Source of the DNA: an uncultured Eubacteriales bacterium
Lineage (GTDB): Bacteria; Bacillota; Clostridia; Oscillospirales; Oscillospiraceae
Direction of reading: 5' to 3'
Assembly: GCA_900553805.1 (NCBI GenBank)
Contig: USEU01000050.1
Location: 1 to 15,728, forward strand
Length of the DNA stretch: 15,728 nucleotides
Of the stretch, positions 1-7,043 are shown piece by piece. The notes beneath the pieces are model-generated. The model ran no database searches and was not told the origin of the DNA. It saw nothing but the letters and a program-made list of their open reading frames with translations. The translations under genes were made by a program, and so were the position numbers. Position 1 is the stretch's first letter. Every line of letters starts with the position of its first letter.

Positions 1-403
1 AATCAGTGCAGGAAGCGAACATACAGTTGGCTTGAAGGCAGACGGTACCGTTGTGGCGGTGGGCAGTAGCTCTGGTCAGTGCAATGTCTCCGACTGGACG
101 GACATTGTGGCGGTTAGCGCAGGAGAACACCATACGGTTGGCTTGAAAGCAAACGGTACCGTTGTAGCGGCGGGCTACCCGGTCCTCAATCAATATGGCC
201 AGTGCGATGTTTCCGACTGGACGGACATTGTGGCGGTCAGCGCAGGAGAATTGCATACGGTCGGCCTGAAAGCGGACGGTACCGTTGTAGCGGTGGGTAA
301 GAATAGCTTTGGCCAGTGCGATGTCTCCGACTGGACGGACATTGTAGCAATCAGTGCAGGAAGCGAACATACAGTTGGCTTGAAGGCAGACGGTACCGTT
401 GTG
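1..403 (+). repeat. Intragenic direct repeat, 55 bp perfect, 348 nt apart
   Basis: Positions 1-55 and 349-403 are identical base for base and first differ at 56/404 (G against A). The offset is 116 codons, that is three protein repeat units. Other units are similar but less exact. This indicates recent duplication or gene conversion inside the repeat gene and makes the locus prone to copy-number change. Confidence 0.85.
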
Positions 404-688
404 ACGGTAGGCAGAGATTACGAGGGCCTGCGCGATGTCTCTGAGTGGGAGAATATTGTGGCGGTCAGCGCAGGGGGATTCCATACGGTTGGATTGAAAG
501 CAGACGGCACCGTTGTGATGGCAGGCAAGGACAACCTCCCCGAGTGGAAAGATATTGTTGCGGTCACCGCGGGAGTAAAACTTACAGTTGCCTTAAAAGC
601 AGACGGTACCGTTGTGGCGATAGGTAAGAATGACTATGGTCAGTGCAATGTCTCCGGCTGGTCCGGCATCAAGCTTCCCAACAAGTAA
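2..688 (+). CDS. RCC1-like repeat protein, 3' part (5' end outside window)
   Basis: The frame is open from the first bases and ends in TAA, so the start lies upstream of the window. A TTG at 32 is internal to a repeat and is not a credible start. The visible 228 codons contain six tandem repeats of about 33-41 residues with the pattern (V/I)SAG-x-x-HTVGLKADGTVVAVG...GQC(D/N)VSDWTDIVA. This resembles RCC1/ATS1-type beta-propeller blades, which in bacteria often occur in secreted or surface proteins. The fifth repeat is short, lacking the GQC segment, and the last repeat ends in a degenerate tail (GIKLPNK). DNA of the repeats is nearly identical, each carrying GGTACCGTTGT or a close variant. 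No signal peptide or anchor is visible because the N-terminus is missing. The SPFH gene follows after 15 nt, so the two are probably co-transcribed. Function unknown; the repeat family is fairly sure, the role is not. Confidence 0.85.
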   Translation: MSAGSEHTVGLKADGTVVAVGSSSGQCNVSDWTDIVAVSAGEHHTVGLKANGTVVAAGYPVLNQYGQCDVSDWTDIVAVSAGELHTVGLKADGTVVAVGKNSFGQCDVSDWTDIVAISAGSEHTVGLKADGTVVTVGRDYEGLRDVSEWENIVAVSAGGFHTVGLKADGTVVMAGKDNLPEWKDIVAVTAGVKLTVALKADGTVVAIGKNDYGQCNVSGWSGIKLPNK

Positions 689-703
689 AAGGAGAGAATA
701 CCT

Positions 704-2458
704 ATGTCCAAATTTGTGATTGAATGCCCCAATTGTGGGCGTTATGCGGAAGCCAAGACCGGCTTCTTTGCGCGTAAGAAGATTGACTGCGCCTGCGGCT
801 ACACCATTGATGTCCGCACGGACAAGCTCAGCAGCCGCACCTGCCCCCACTGCGGCAACAACGTGGTGTTCGACCAGAGCAAGGGGGCAAATGCCAAGTG
901 CCCCGTGTGCGGGGAACCCATCAACACCCGTGCGGAGCAGGATAAAACCGTTGAATTTTCCTGCGCCCAGTGCGGTGTGCGGCTGCGGACAGCCAGGGGC
1001 GCAAACAGCTATACTTGCCCGGTGTGCGACCATGTCAACGATGTGGCGGAACGGCTGAAATCCGAGGAAATCCAGCGGGACGGCCTTGCCAGCATCATTA
1101 AGTACGAGGGCGACAACGAAACCCTGGTGTGGAAGCACCCCATCGAGGATTTTAATCTCGGCTCCCAGCTTATCGTCCACGAAAGCCAGGAGGCCATCTT
1201 CTTCCGGGACGGTCAGGCGCTGGATTTGTTCGGCCCCGGCCGCTACACCCTGGAAACCCAGCAGCTGCCCCTGCTGGAAAAGCTCTATCAGCTGCCCACG
1301 GATACGGAGGGGACCTTCCATAGCGAGGTCTATTTTATCAACCGCACCACTCAGATGGGCATCAAGTGGGGCACGGATTCCAAAGTCCGCCTCTTTGACC
1401 CCATGACCGGGATGCACATCGAGCTGGGTGCTTCCGGCGAATTTTCCATCCGGGTCACCAATTCCCGCAAGCTGCTGCTGAAGCTCATCGGTACCACCGG
1501 CGAGCTAAAGCAGGATGCCATCCTGGGCGGCAGTGGCAAGGGACTGTTCCGCAGCCTGGTGATGACCCAGGTGAAAAGCTATCTGGCCGCCGCCATCCGG
1601 GAAAACGGCATTAACGTTCTGGAAATTGACGAGCGGCTTTTGGAGCTGTCCGATGCCCTGCGGGAGCGGATTAACAGCCGCCTGGCGGAGTATGGGCTGG
1701 AAATGCCGGAGTTCTTCGTCTCCCGGGTGGTCACCCCGGACGATGACCCCAATTTCCGGAAGATGAAAGAGCAGTTCGCCGAGCAGTACCTGGGCGTCCG
1801 GCAAGAGCAGATTCGCAAGAATATCGCCGCCGCCGAGGCAGAGCGCAAGGCCGTGGAGGCTCAGACTGCCGCCCAGATGAAGATCATCGGCGCGCAGGGC
1901 GACGCGGAGGCGCTGAAGATTAAAAAGCAGGCCGAGGCGGAAGCCTATCGCATGCAGGCCGCCGCCGAGGCGGAGGAAATGCACATGAAGGGCTACACCT
2001 ACCAGCAGGAGACCGCCCGCAAGGTAGGGCTGGAGGCCATGCAGAACGGCATCACCGGCGCTGGCGGCGCCGGCGGCCTGGGCGAGCTGGCGGGCCTGGG
2101 GGTGACCCTGGGAGCCATGGGCAGCGTGGTTGGCATGACCAAGGATGCATTGAACCCGGTAATTGACACCGCCAGGCAGATGGGCCAGGCCGCAGGCGCT
2201 GCCGCAAACTCCGGCTGGGACTGCGCCTGCGGCGCAAGGAATATCCAAACGAGATTCTGCCCGGAGTGCGGTGCCAGAAAGCCGGAGGAAAACCGGGGCT
2301 GGACGTGCCCCAACTGCGGCATGCAGAACATTATGAGTAAATTCTGCCCCGAATGCGGCTGCAAGCAGCCCAGCGCTGCCTGGGATTGCCCGGCGTGCGG
2401 CGCGAAGGGCGTTACATCCAAATTCTGCCCGGAGTGCGGGCATAAGAGGGAGGACTGA
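704..2458 (+). CDS. SPFH/band-7 domain protein with N- and C-terminal zinc ribbons
   Basis: The protein has 584 aa and starts at an ATG 7 nt after GGAGAG. Residues 1-110 hold three zinc-ribbon units (C8/C11 with C29/C31; C47/C50 with C66/C69; C87/C90 with C105/C108). Residues about 130-350 match the cytosolic SPFH family sometimes called virion-core-protein-like, with FGPGRYTLETQ near 176-186 and FRKMKEQFAEQYLG near 351-364. Residues 365-430 form a long Ala/Glu/Lys-rich coiled coil typical of SPFH proteins. A Gly-rich hydrophobic stretch at 452-478 may be a membrane contact. The tail (505-580) has three more ribbons, each ending FCPECG (C507/C509-C519/C522, C535/C538-C548/C551, C562/C565-C575/C578). 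No signal peptide is seen, so it is likely a cytosolic or membrane-associated oligomeric scaffold. Related proteins occur in stress-linked clusters, but the role here is inferred. The membrane-protein gene begins 2 nt after its stop. Confidence 0.88.
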   Translation: MSKFVIECPNCGRYAEAKTGFFARKKIDCACGYTIDVRTDKLSSRTCPHCGNNVVFDQSKGANAKCPVCGEPINTRAEQDKTVEFSCAQCGVRLRTARGANSYTCPVCDHVNDVAERLKSEEIQRDGLASIIKYEGDNETLVWKHPIEDFNLGSQLIVHESQEAIFFRDGQALDLFGPGRYTLETQQLPLLEKLYQLPTDTEGTFHSEVYFINRTTQMGIKWGTDSKVRLFDPMTGMHIELGASGEFSIRVTNSRKLLLKLIGTTGELKQDAILGGSGKGLFRSLVMTQVKSYLAAAIRENGINVLEIDERLLELSDALRERINSRLAEYGLEMPEFFVSRVVTPDDDPNFRKMKEQFAEQYLGVRQEQIRKNIAAAEAERKAVEAQTAAQMKIIGAQGDAEALKIKKQAEAEAYRMQAAAEAEEMHMKGYTYQQETARKVGLEAMQNGITGAGGAGGLGELAGLGVTLGAMGSVVGMTKDALNPVIDTARQMGQAAGAAANSGWDCACGARNIQTRFCPECGARKPEENRGWTCPNCGMQNIMSKFCPECGCKQPSAAWDCPACGAKGVTSKFCPECGHKRED

Positions 2459-2460
2459 CC

Positions 2461-3153
2461 ATGAAAAAGGATCTGACCCGCTCCGGCCTGCTCCTGGGAA
2501 TCCTGCTGGTGCTGTATCTCCTGCTGGCCTTTTTGATCCCCTTTGCCAAAACGCCGGTGTTCTGGCTGAGCTTTGGCTATACGCTTGCGGCGTTCGCGGT
2601 GGCGGCAGCGGCGTTCTGCATTGCGTTCCTCCGCCACCCTGGGGCAAAGAGCCGCTTTTATGGGTTCCCCATTGCCAGAATCGGCGGCGTCTACTGGCTG
2701 GCGCAGCTGGCCGTCGGCCTGCTCGTCATGGCGCTGGGCAAATGGATCCCGGTATGGCTGGCGGTGCTGGTGTACACGGCTGCCCTGGGCGCTGCGGTGA
2801 TTGGCCTGATCGCCGCCGAGGCGGTGGCCGATGGAATCCACAGCCAGGATGCCGGGCTGAAGCGCAGCGTTGCCGCCATGCGTTCCCTGCAATCCCAGGT
2901 GAACCAGATGACCGCCCAGTGCGCAAACCCTGACGCTGCCGCAGCCGTCAGAAAGCTTGCCGAGGAGCTGCGCTATTCCGACCCCGTCAGCAGCCCCGCC
3001 CTGGAGGAGGCCGAGCGCGACCTGTCCGCCGCCGTTGCTGACCTGCAATCCGCCATAGCGGACGATGACTCGGAGGCCGTCAAGCAACTCTGCCGGAAAG
3101 CCGCCGCCCTCCTGGCCGAGCGCAACCGCCTGTGCAAACTGCATAAGGCCTGA
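2461..3153 (+). CDS. Four-helix integral membrane protein with helical cytosolic tail
   Basis: This 230-aa protein is not one I recognise as a named family. Four hydrophobic segments are visible at about 9-29, 33-56, 74-92 and 96-119. A hydrophilic, Ala/Leu/Glu-rich C-terminal half (120-230) is probably alpha-helical, perhaps coiled coil, with isolated cysteines at 154, 211 and 225. The ATG lies 2 nt after the stop of the SPFH gene and the preceding AGAGGGAGGA provides the ribosome binding site, so expression is very likely coupled. This suggests the membrane protein works with the SPFH protein, for example as its membrane anchor or partner. That is inference from context only. An intrinsic terminator follows 25 nt after the stop. 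Confidence 0.85.
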   Translation: MKKDLTRSGLLLGILLVLYLLLAFLIPFAKTPVFWLSFGYTLAAFAVAAAAFCIAFLRHPGAKSRFYGFPIARIGGVYWLAQLAVGLLVMALGKWIPVWLAVLVYTAALGAAVIGLIAAEAVADGIHSQDAGLKRSVAAMRSLQSQVNQMTAQCANPDAAAAVRKLAEELRYSDPVSSPALEEAERDLSAAVADLQSAIADDDSEAVKQLCRKAAALLAERNRLCKLHKA

Positions 3154-3178
3154 GTAAAATTTCAATACTTGAAGCGCC

Positions 3179-3216
3179 GCCCGGAAGGAAAAAGCACTCC
3201 TTCCGGGCGATGTTTT
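3179..3216 (+). terminator. Intrinsic terminator after the SPFH/membrane-protein genes
   Basis: A perfect 11-bp stem (GCCCGGAAGGA at 3179-3189 with its complement at 3198-3208) has an 8-nt loop and is followed after 4 nt by TTTT. It ends the left transcription unit. Confidence 0.85.
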
Positions 3217-3241
3217 AATCCTTAATATTTCCTTAGCATCA

Positions 3242-3270
3242 TTGACATTTCTTCTTCAGATGGATATAAT
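3242..3270 (+). promoter_or_regulatory. Consensus sigma-A promoter for the lipoprotein gene
   Basis: TTGACA (3242-3247), a 17-bp spacer and TATAAT (3265-3270) match the consensus at all twelve positions. Transcription would start near 3277, leaving a leader of about 58 nt before the lipoprotein start. Confidence 0.9.
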
Positions 3271-3334
3271 TGGGGTCACGCTCTGGAAACATTGTTGTAT
3301 AACGACGTAGTAAAAATATGAAGGAGATATGAAT

Positions 3335-4066
3335 ATGAAGTTTCAGAAATATCAAATAATCGGTACCGCCGCCATTCTGGCGCTGTCCCTCTCCGCCTGC
3401 GCGCCGCAGCTGGGGTCGGCGGCCCCCACGGAGCCGGAGACACAGATTATCCAGCCCACCCAGGCGGCGACCGCCGCCACCACAGCCACCCAGGGGTGGG
3501 ACGATGTGGTGGAGCTGGTCAACATGGCAGGGGACAGCACCACGGTGTACCTTCTGGCGGATGGCCGCTACCTGGATCGGATGGATCGATTCTTTTCCTA
3601 TGATGGCGCGGAAACCTGGACATGCGACGACGGAAGCATCTGGAACCGCAAGGCGGATTCCGTGTCCACCGATGTGACGGCCGTCCCGTCCGCGACCAAT
3701 GTCAACGCCGAGTTTGCCATTGAGCGCCTGCTTGCCCAGCGGCCCGACCAGATTTTCTTCAGCGAGGGCGGCAGCAGCAAGATCGTGCTGACCTTCGACA
3801 CAGCAGTGACCGAATTCCGCTTCCTGGAGCTGCAGGGAACGGTGGATGACAGCGGCAACTTCTCCTGCACCGGCACCCGTGAGCTATATACCTGCGACCT
3901 GATTCTTTCCAACGACCTGATGGTATTGGAAACCTCCCTGGAAGGCCTGATCCCCACCCGGGGCATCAGCTTCAAGGATGATGCAGGCAATGTCCAGTAT
4001 TATTACCTCGCCCTCAGCGGCGAAGACAACGTGCCCCTGCTGGTTCCGTTCAATTTCTATGGTTGA
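3335..4066 (+). CDS. Small lipoprotein of unknown function
   Basis: The second of two close ATGs (3335, not 3329) is preferred because AAGGAG at 3321-3326 then lies 8 nt upstream rather than 2. The product is 243 aa. It begins with a lipoprotein signal peptide (MKFQKYQ, then a hydrophobic stretch) ending in the lipobox L-S-A-C with the modified cysteine at 22. A Thr/Ala/Pro-rich linker at about 30-52 spans the cell wall, and an acidic globular domain follows from about 55 to the end. I recognise no domain. A glycine/tyrosine-rich end (YYYLALSGEDNVPLLVPFNF) and many beta-prone segments suggest a beta-rich extracytoplasmic fold. The gene has its own very strong promoter and no apparent operon partner, so a stand-alone, probably abundant, surface protein is likely. 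Confidence 0.85.
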   Translation: MKFQKYQIIGTAAILALSLSACAPQLGSAAPTEPETQIIQPTQAATAATTATQGWDDVVELVNMAGDSTTVYLLADGRYLDRMDRFFSYDGAETWTCDDGSIWNRKADSVSTDVTAVPSATNVNAEFAIERLLAQRPDQIFFSEGGSSKIVLTFDTAVTEFRFLELQGTVDDSGNFSCTGTRELYTCDLILSNDLMVLETSLEGLIPTRGISFKDDAGNVQYYYLALSGEDNVPLLVPFNFYG

Positions 4067-4091
4067 TATTTTTTGTCGGTCGTAGTATAAT
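4063..4091 (+). promoter_or_regulatory. pgi promoter overlapping the lipoprotein stop codon
   Basis: TTGATA (4063-4068), a 17-bp spacer and a perfect TATAAT (4086-4091) precede pgi. The -35 box contains the TGA stop of the lipoprotein gene. There is no terminator stem between the two genes, only a short T tract at 4069-4074, so some read-through from the lipoprotein promoter into pgi is likely. Confidence 0.8.
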
Positions 4092-4136
4092 CACCTTGGT
4101 TGATGTGCATTCAGCATGATTATATGTCGAACCGAC
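4075..4136. repeat. Nested inverted repeats around the pgi -10 box
   Basis: GTCGGT (4075-4080) is the reverse complement of ACCGAC (4131-4136). Within it, TATAATCA (4086-4093, containing the -10) is the reverse complement of TGATTATA (4117-4124). Both pairs share nearly the same centre (about 4105). This might be an operator-like DNA dyad. Only the 3' half lies in the transcript, so it is not an RNA hairpin of that mRNA, but it could form in lipoprotein read-through RNA. Confidence 0.5.
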
Positions 4137-4151
4137 GAGGAGGAAATCAAC

Positions 4152-5732
4152 ATGATTGCCTGGAAAAATTTGGATACACTGGCTGCCTATCAGAAGCTGC
4201 AGACGGCAAAGCGGGTGAACCTGCCGGAGGCGATGTCCGGCGAGAGCGGCGCGGAGCGGGTGAAACGCTATTCTGTCCCCATGGGCGCGGGAATGGCCTT
4301 TCATTATGGCGCAAGAGCGGTGGATGACGCCATCCTGTCCGCCCTGGGTGAATTTGCCAAGGAGGCGCAACTGACGGAAAAGTTCGCTGCGCTGTACAAC
4401 GGCGAGGTGATCAACACCGGCGAGAAGCGCCGCGTCCTGCACCACCTGTGCCGCGGTCAACTGGGCAATGATGTGATTGCCGACGGCGTGAACAAGCGGG
4501 AATTCTATTTGGGCGAGCAGAAGCGCATTGCCGACTTCGCCGACAAGGTGCACTCCGGCCAGATCGCCAACGCTGCCGGTGAAAAATTCACCACCGTCTG
4601 CCAGATCGGCATCGGCGGCTCCGACCTGGGCCCCCGCGCCATCTATCTGGCCCTGGAGAACTGGGCAAAGGTCAACAACACTCTGAAAATGAAGGCCGCC
4701 TTTATTTCCAACGTGGACCCCGACGACGCGGCGGGCGTCCTGCGCAATTTGGATCTGGCCCACTCGCTGTTCATCCTGGTGTCCAAGTCCGGCACCACGC
4801 TGGAAACGCTGACCAACGAGTCCTTCGTCAAGGACGCGCTGGTGAAAGCCGGGCTGAACCCCTCCAAGCATATGATCGCCGTGACAAGCGAGACCTCTCC
4901 CTTGGCCAAGAGCAGTGATTATCTGACGGCCTTCTTCATGGATGACTATATCGGCGGCCGCTATTCCTCCTCCTCCGGCGTGGGCGGCGCGGTGCTGTCC
5001 CTGGCCTTTGGCCCGGAGGTATTCGCCCAGTTCCTGGATGGCGCTGCCGAGGCGGACAAGCTGGCAAAGAATGAGGACCTGCTGGAAAACCCTGCCATGC
5101 TGGACGCACTGATCGGTGTGTATGAGCGCAATGTCCTGGGCTACCCCAGCACCGCCGTGCTGCCCTATTCCCAGGCGCTGAGCCGCTTCCCGGCCCACCT
5201 GCAGCAGCTGGACATGGAGTCCAACGGCAAGTCTGTCAACCGTTTTGGCGAGCCTGTCCACTATGCCACCGGCCCCGTGATTTTTGGCGAGCCGGGCACC
5301 AATGGTCAGCATTCCTTCTATCAGCTGCTGCACCAGGGCACGGACATTATCCCGCTGCAATTTGTGGGCTTCCGCAGCAGCCAGATGGGCACCGACGTGG
5401 TCATTCAGGGCAGCACCAGCCAGCAGAAGCTCTGCGCCAATGTGGCCGCGCAGATCGTGGCCTTTGCCTGCGGCAAGGACGACGAGAACCTGAATAAGAA
5501 GTTCCAGGGCGGCCGTCCCTCCAGCATCATCATCGGCGAAAAGCTGACCCCCAAGGCTGTGGGGGCGCTGCTGGCCCATTTTGAGAACAAGGTCATGTTC
5601 CAGGGCTTCGCCTGGAATCTGAACTCCTTCGACCAGGAGGGCGTCCAGCTGGGCAAGGTTCTGGCCAAGAAGGTCCTGGCCCACGACACCGACGGCGCGC
5701 TGAAGGTTTACAGCGACCTGCTGAATATCTGA
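4152..5732 (+). CDS. pgi: Glucose-6-phosphate isomerase
   Basis: This enzyme interconverts glucose 6-phosphate and fructose 6-phosphate in glycolysis and gluconeogenesis in the cytosol. The start at 4152 (MIAWKNLDTL) is chosen because GAGGAGG at 4137-4143 sits 8 nt upstream; the earlier ATG at 4116 has no ribosome binding site. The product is 526 aa. Family motifs are clear: GIGGSDLGPRA at 153-163, the phosphate-binding SKSGTTLETLTNE at 211-223, GGRYSSSSGVGG at 268-279, GEPGTNGQHSFYQ at 379-391 with the catalytic-type Glu380, and the PGI signature NSFDQEGVQLGK at 491-502 with Lys502. The region that in rabbit or E. coli PGI carries the ring-opening His (rabbit His388) reads RSSQMGTDVVIQGSTSQQKL here, with no His between 394 and 476. 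Monocistronic, with its own promoter and terminator. Confidence 0.97.
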   Translation: MIAWKNLDTLAAYQKLQTAKRVNLPEAMSGESGAERVKRYSVPMGAGMAFHYGARAVDDAILSALGEFAKEAQLTEKFAALYNGEVINTGEKRRVLHHLCRGQLGNDVIADGVNKREFYLGEQKRIADFADKVHSGQIANAAGEKFTTVCQIGIGGSDLGPRAIYLALENWAKVNNTLKMKAAFISNVDPDDAAGVLRNLDLAHSLFILVSKSGTTLETLTNESFVKDALVKAGLNPSKHMIAVTSETSPLAKSSDYLTAFFMDDYIGGRYSSSSGVGGAVLSLAFGPEVFAQFLDGAAEADKLAKNEDLLENPAMLDALIGVYERNVLGYPSTAVLPYSQALSRFPAHLQQLDMESNGKSVNRFGEPVHYATGPVIFGEPGTNGQHSFYQLLHQGTDIIPLQFVGFRSSQMGTDVVIQGSTSQQKLCANVAAQIVAFACGKDDENLNKKFQGGRPSSIIIGEKLTPKAVGALLAHFENKVMFQGFAWNLNSFDQEGVQLGKVLAKKVLAHDTDGALKVYSDLLNI

Positions 5733-5749
5733 TTTTGACACAATGATTT

Positions 5750-5782
5750 GCTCCCTCCCGTTTCGTGCGGGAGGGAGCTTTT
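5750..5782 (+). terminator. Intrinsic terminator after pgi
   Basis: A perfect 11-bp stem (GCTCCCTCCCG at 5750-5760 with 5768-5778) and a 7-nt loop are followed directly by TTTT. There is no T tract on the other strand, so it serves pgi and not the convergent lacI gene, whose stop is 37 nt further on. Confidence 0.92.
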
Positions 5783-5818
5783 CATGCTGCTGGGAAAGCG
5801 GAATATTTCAGTGCGGGC

Positions 5819-6832
5819 CTATGGGCGCGTCGTTTTTCCCACAACAAAATCGGTTGGGACCACGACCTTGGAATAGGGGGTGCCGGGGGCTTTGATCTGC
5901 TCAAAAAGGAGCCGAAGCGCCTCCTGGATCATGCGGGGGTTGTTTTGCCGGATGCTGGTAAGCTGCACTCTGGCAACCTCGGGTCGCAGCGTTGCATCAC
6001 ACGAGACGATGGATACATCCTCGGGTACCCGCAGCCCGTGGGAAAGGATGGCATTGTAAAATGCCATGGCGGTTTCGCTGTTGACGGCGATAATGGAATC
6101 ATAGGGGAAGCCTCCGCCCTCCAGCAGCTCATTTGCCAGCTGGAAGGCCGCGTCATAGTTTGTAGGAGAAAGCTCATAGTGGTCTTCCGAGGAAAACCCC
6201 ACACCAATGGTAGTCATTGCGTCAGCAATGCCCTGGAACCGCAGTGTGTTGCTCACCAACGTCCGGCATCCGCTGACCAGACAGGGGCGGCGGCAGCCGT
6301 GGCCGATCAGATAACGCATGGCCGTGGCGATGGATGAAAAATAGTCCACCATGGAGATCGGGGCGTCGACGCTTCTGTAATAGCCGCCCAGATAGGTAAA
6401 GGGCGTCTGGTTCTCCCAAAGCAGATTCAAATAGCTGGGGTCGGGGTTATGCCGAATGGAAGGGTAGATGATGACGCCCTCGGTGCGAAAGGAAATAAAT
6501 TGCTCGATCATGTCCCGCTCATAGGATGCGTCGCTGCGGCTGGTGGCAAGGATCATCTGATAGCCTTTCTCCAGCAGACTGTTTTCTGCCAGCTGCACCA
6601 GGGAAGAATAGTTGGCATTGGAGATATTGGGAACGATCATGCCGATCAACCCGCTTCTTTTTTTGGCGAGCGAGCGGGCGTTTTTACAGGGGATATATCC
6701 GAGCTGCTTTGCCAGAGCCTGAATATTGGCCCTTGTTGCGGCGTTGACGCCCGGGCGCTCGTTCATGGCAAGCGAGGCGGTGGCCTCTGAAACTCCGGCT
6801 GCGGCGGCCAGCCCTTTCAGTGTAACACTCAA
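5819..6832 (-). CDS. LacI-family transcriptional regulator
   Basis: The protein has 337 aa. The start is a TTG (reading MSVTLKGLAAAAGVSEATAS) with GAGGT 7 nt upstream. Residues 4-24 form the helix-turn-helix with the LacI pattern (GVSEATASLAMN, where relatives usually have TVSRVLN). Residues 50-62 (KNARSLAKKRSG) are the minor-groove hinge helix, followed by IGMIVPNISNANYS, which opens the periplasmic-binding-protein-like ligand domain (about 61-330). Small effectors, usually sugars or purines, normally bind that domain. The gene diverges from the ABC transporter operon, and palindromic sites of LacI type lie between them, so it very probably controls that operon and perhaps itself. The ligand is unknown. 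Ala in place of the usual Val and Leu in place of Arg in the recognition helix fit a non-standard operator. Confidence 0.95.
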   Translation of the reverse strand: MSVTLKGLAAAAGVSEATASLAMNERPGVNAATRANIQALAKQLGYIPCKNARSLAKKRSGLIGMIVPNISNANYSSLVQLAENSLLEKGYQMILATSRSDASYERDMIEQFISFRTEGVIIYPSIRHNPDPSYLNLLWENQTPFTYLGGYYRSVDAPISMVDYFSSIATAMRYLIGHGCRRPCLVSGCRTLVSNTLRFQGIADAMTTIGVGFSSEDHYELSPTNYDAAFQLANELLEGGGFPYDSIIAVNSETAMAFYNAILSHGLRVPEDVSIVSCDATLRPEVARVQLTSIRQNNPRMIQEALRLLFEQIKAPGTPYSKVVVPTDFVVGKTTRP

Positions 6833-6866
6833 TGATGGAACCTCATTTCTATAACAATTATTTTTT

Positions 6867-6895
6867 ATTATACAGAAAATGGGAGAAATTGTAAA
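6867..6895 (-). promoter_or_regulatory. lacI-family gene promoter
   Basis: Read on the minus strand, TTTACA (6895-6890), a 17-bp spacer and TATAAT (6872-6867) precede the regulator start by about 34 nt. The spacing and the -10 are perfect. Confidence 0.8.
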
Positions 6896-6898
6896 GAT

Positions 6899-6910
6899 TA
6901 AAACGCTTGA
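6899..6910. promoter_or_regulatory. Degenerate LacI-type operator beside the regulator promoter
   Basis: TAAAACGCTTGA matches the 12-bp operator palindrome found at 6990 and 7032 in 10 of 12 positions and keeps the central CG. It sits just upstream of the regulator's -35 box. It is a candidate for autoregulation or for a long loop to the operon operators (91 bp between centres from the nearer one). Confidence 0.45.
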
Positions 6911-6986
6911 AAAGTTAGCCGCTGCTTATGTGATAATTGACAAAATTTCACAGAAAGAATTGGTATACATGACGAATATAAAAGAC

Positions 6987-7015
6987 TTGTAAAGCGCTTT
7001 AAAATGTGATAATAT
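6987..7015 (+). promoter_or_regulatory. Probable promoter of the transporter operon
   Basis: TTGTAA (6987-6992), a 17-bp spacer and TAATAT (7010-7015) fit a moderate sigma-A promoter. An alternative reading uses the extended -10 TGTGATAAT (7005-7013). Either way it lies between the two perfect operators, and the start point would be near 7020. Confidence 0.6.
6990..7001. promoter_or_regulatory. LacI-family operator 1 (perfect palindrome)
   Basis: TAAAGCGCTTTA is a perfect 12-bp palindrome with the central CG typical of LacI-family operators. It overlaps the -35 box and spacer of the operon promoter. The flanks do not give the TG...CA ends of a CcpA cre site, although the core AAAGCGCTTT is the same. 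Confidence 0.8.
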
Positions 7016-7031
7016 ACAAACACGCAATAAC

Positions 7032-7043
7032 TAAAGCGCTTTA
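7032..7043. promoter_or_regulatory. LacI-family operator 2 (identical palindrome)
   Basis: The same TAAAGCGCTTTA recurs just downstream of the predicted start point. Its centre is 42 bp from that of operator 1, four helical turns, so two bound dimers would lie on the same face of the DNA around the promoter. Confidence 0.8.

Noticed and set aside
4050..5741. 563-codon open frame on the minus strand over pgi
   Set aside because: Shadow of a GC-rich gene: the plus strand is unmistakably glucose-6-phosphate isomerase, and the antisense product has no recognisable motif.
5765..6337. 190-codon plus-strand frame over the LacI gene, beginning inside the pgi terminator
   Set aside because: Its start lies in the terminator stem and it covers the effector domain of a well-supported LacI-family gene.
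6990..7043. The two palindromes as CcpA catabolite (cre) sites
   Set aside because: The core is cre-like, but the TG and CA ends stand one base too far out or are absent, and a LacI-family gene lies right beside them; some CcpA cross-binding remains possible.
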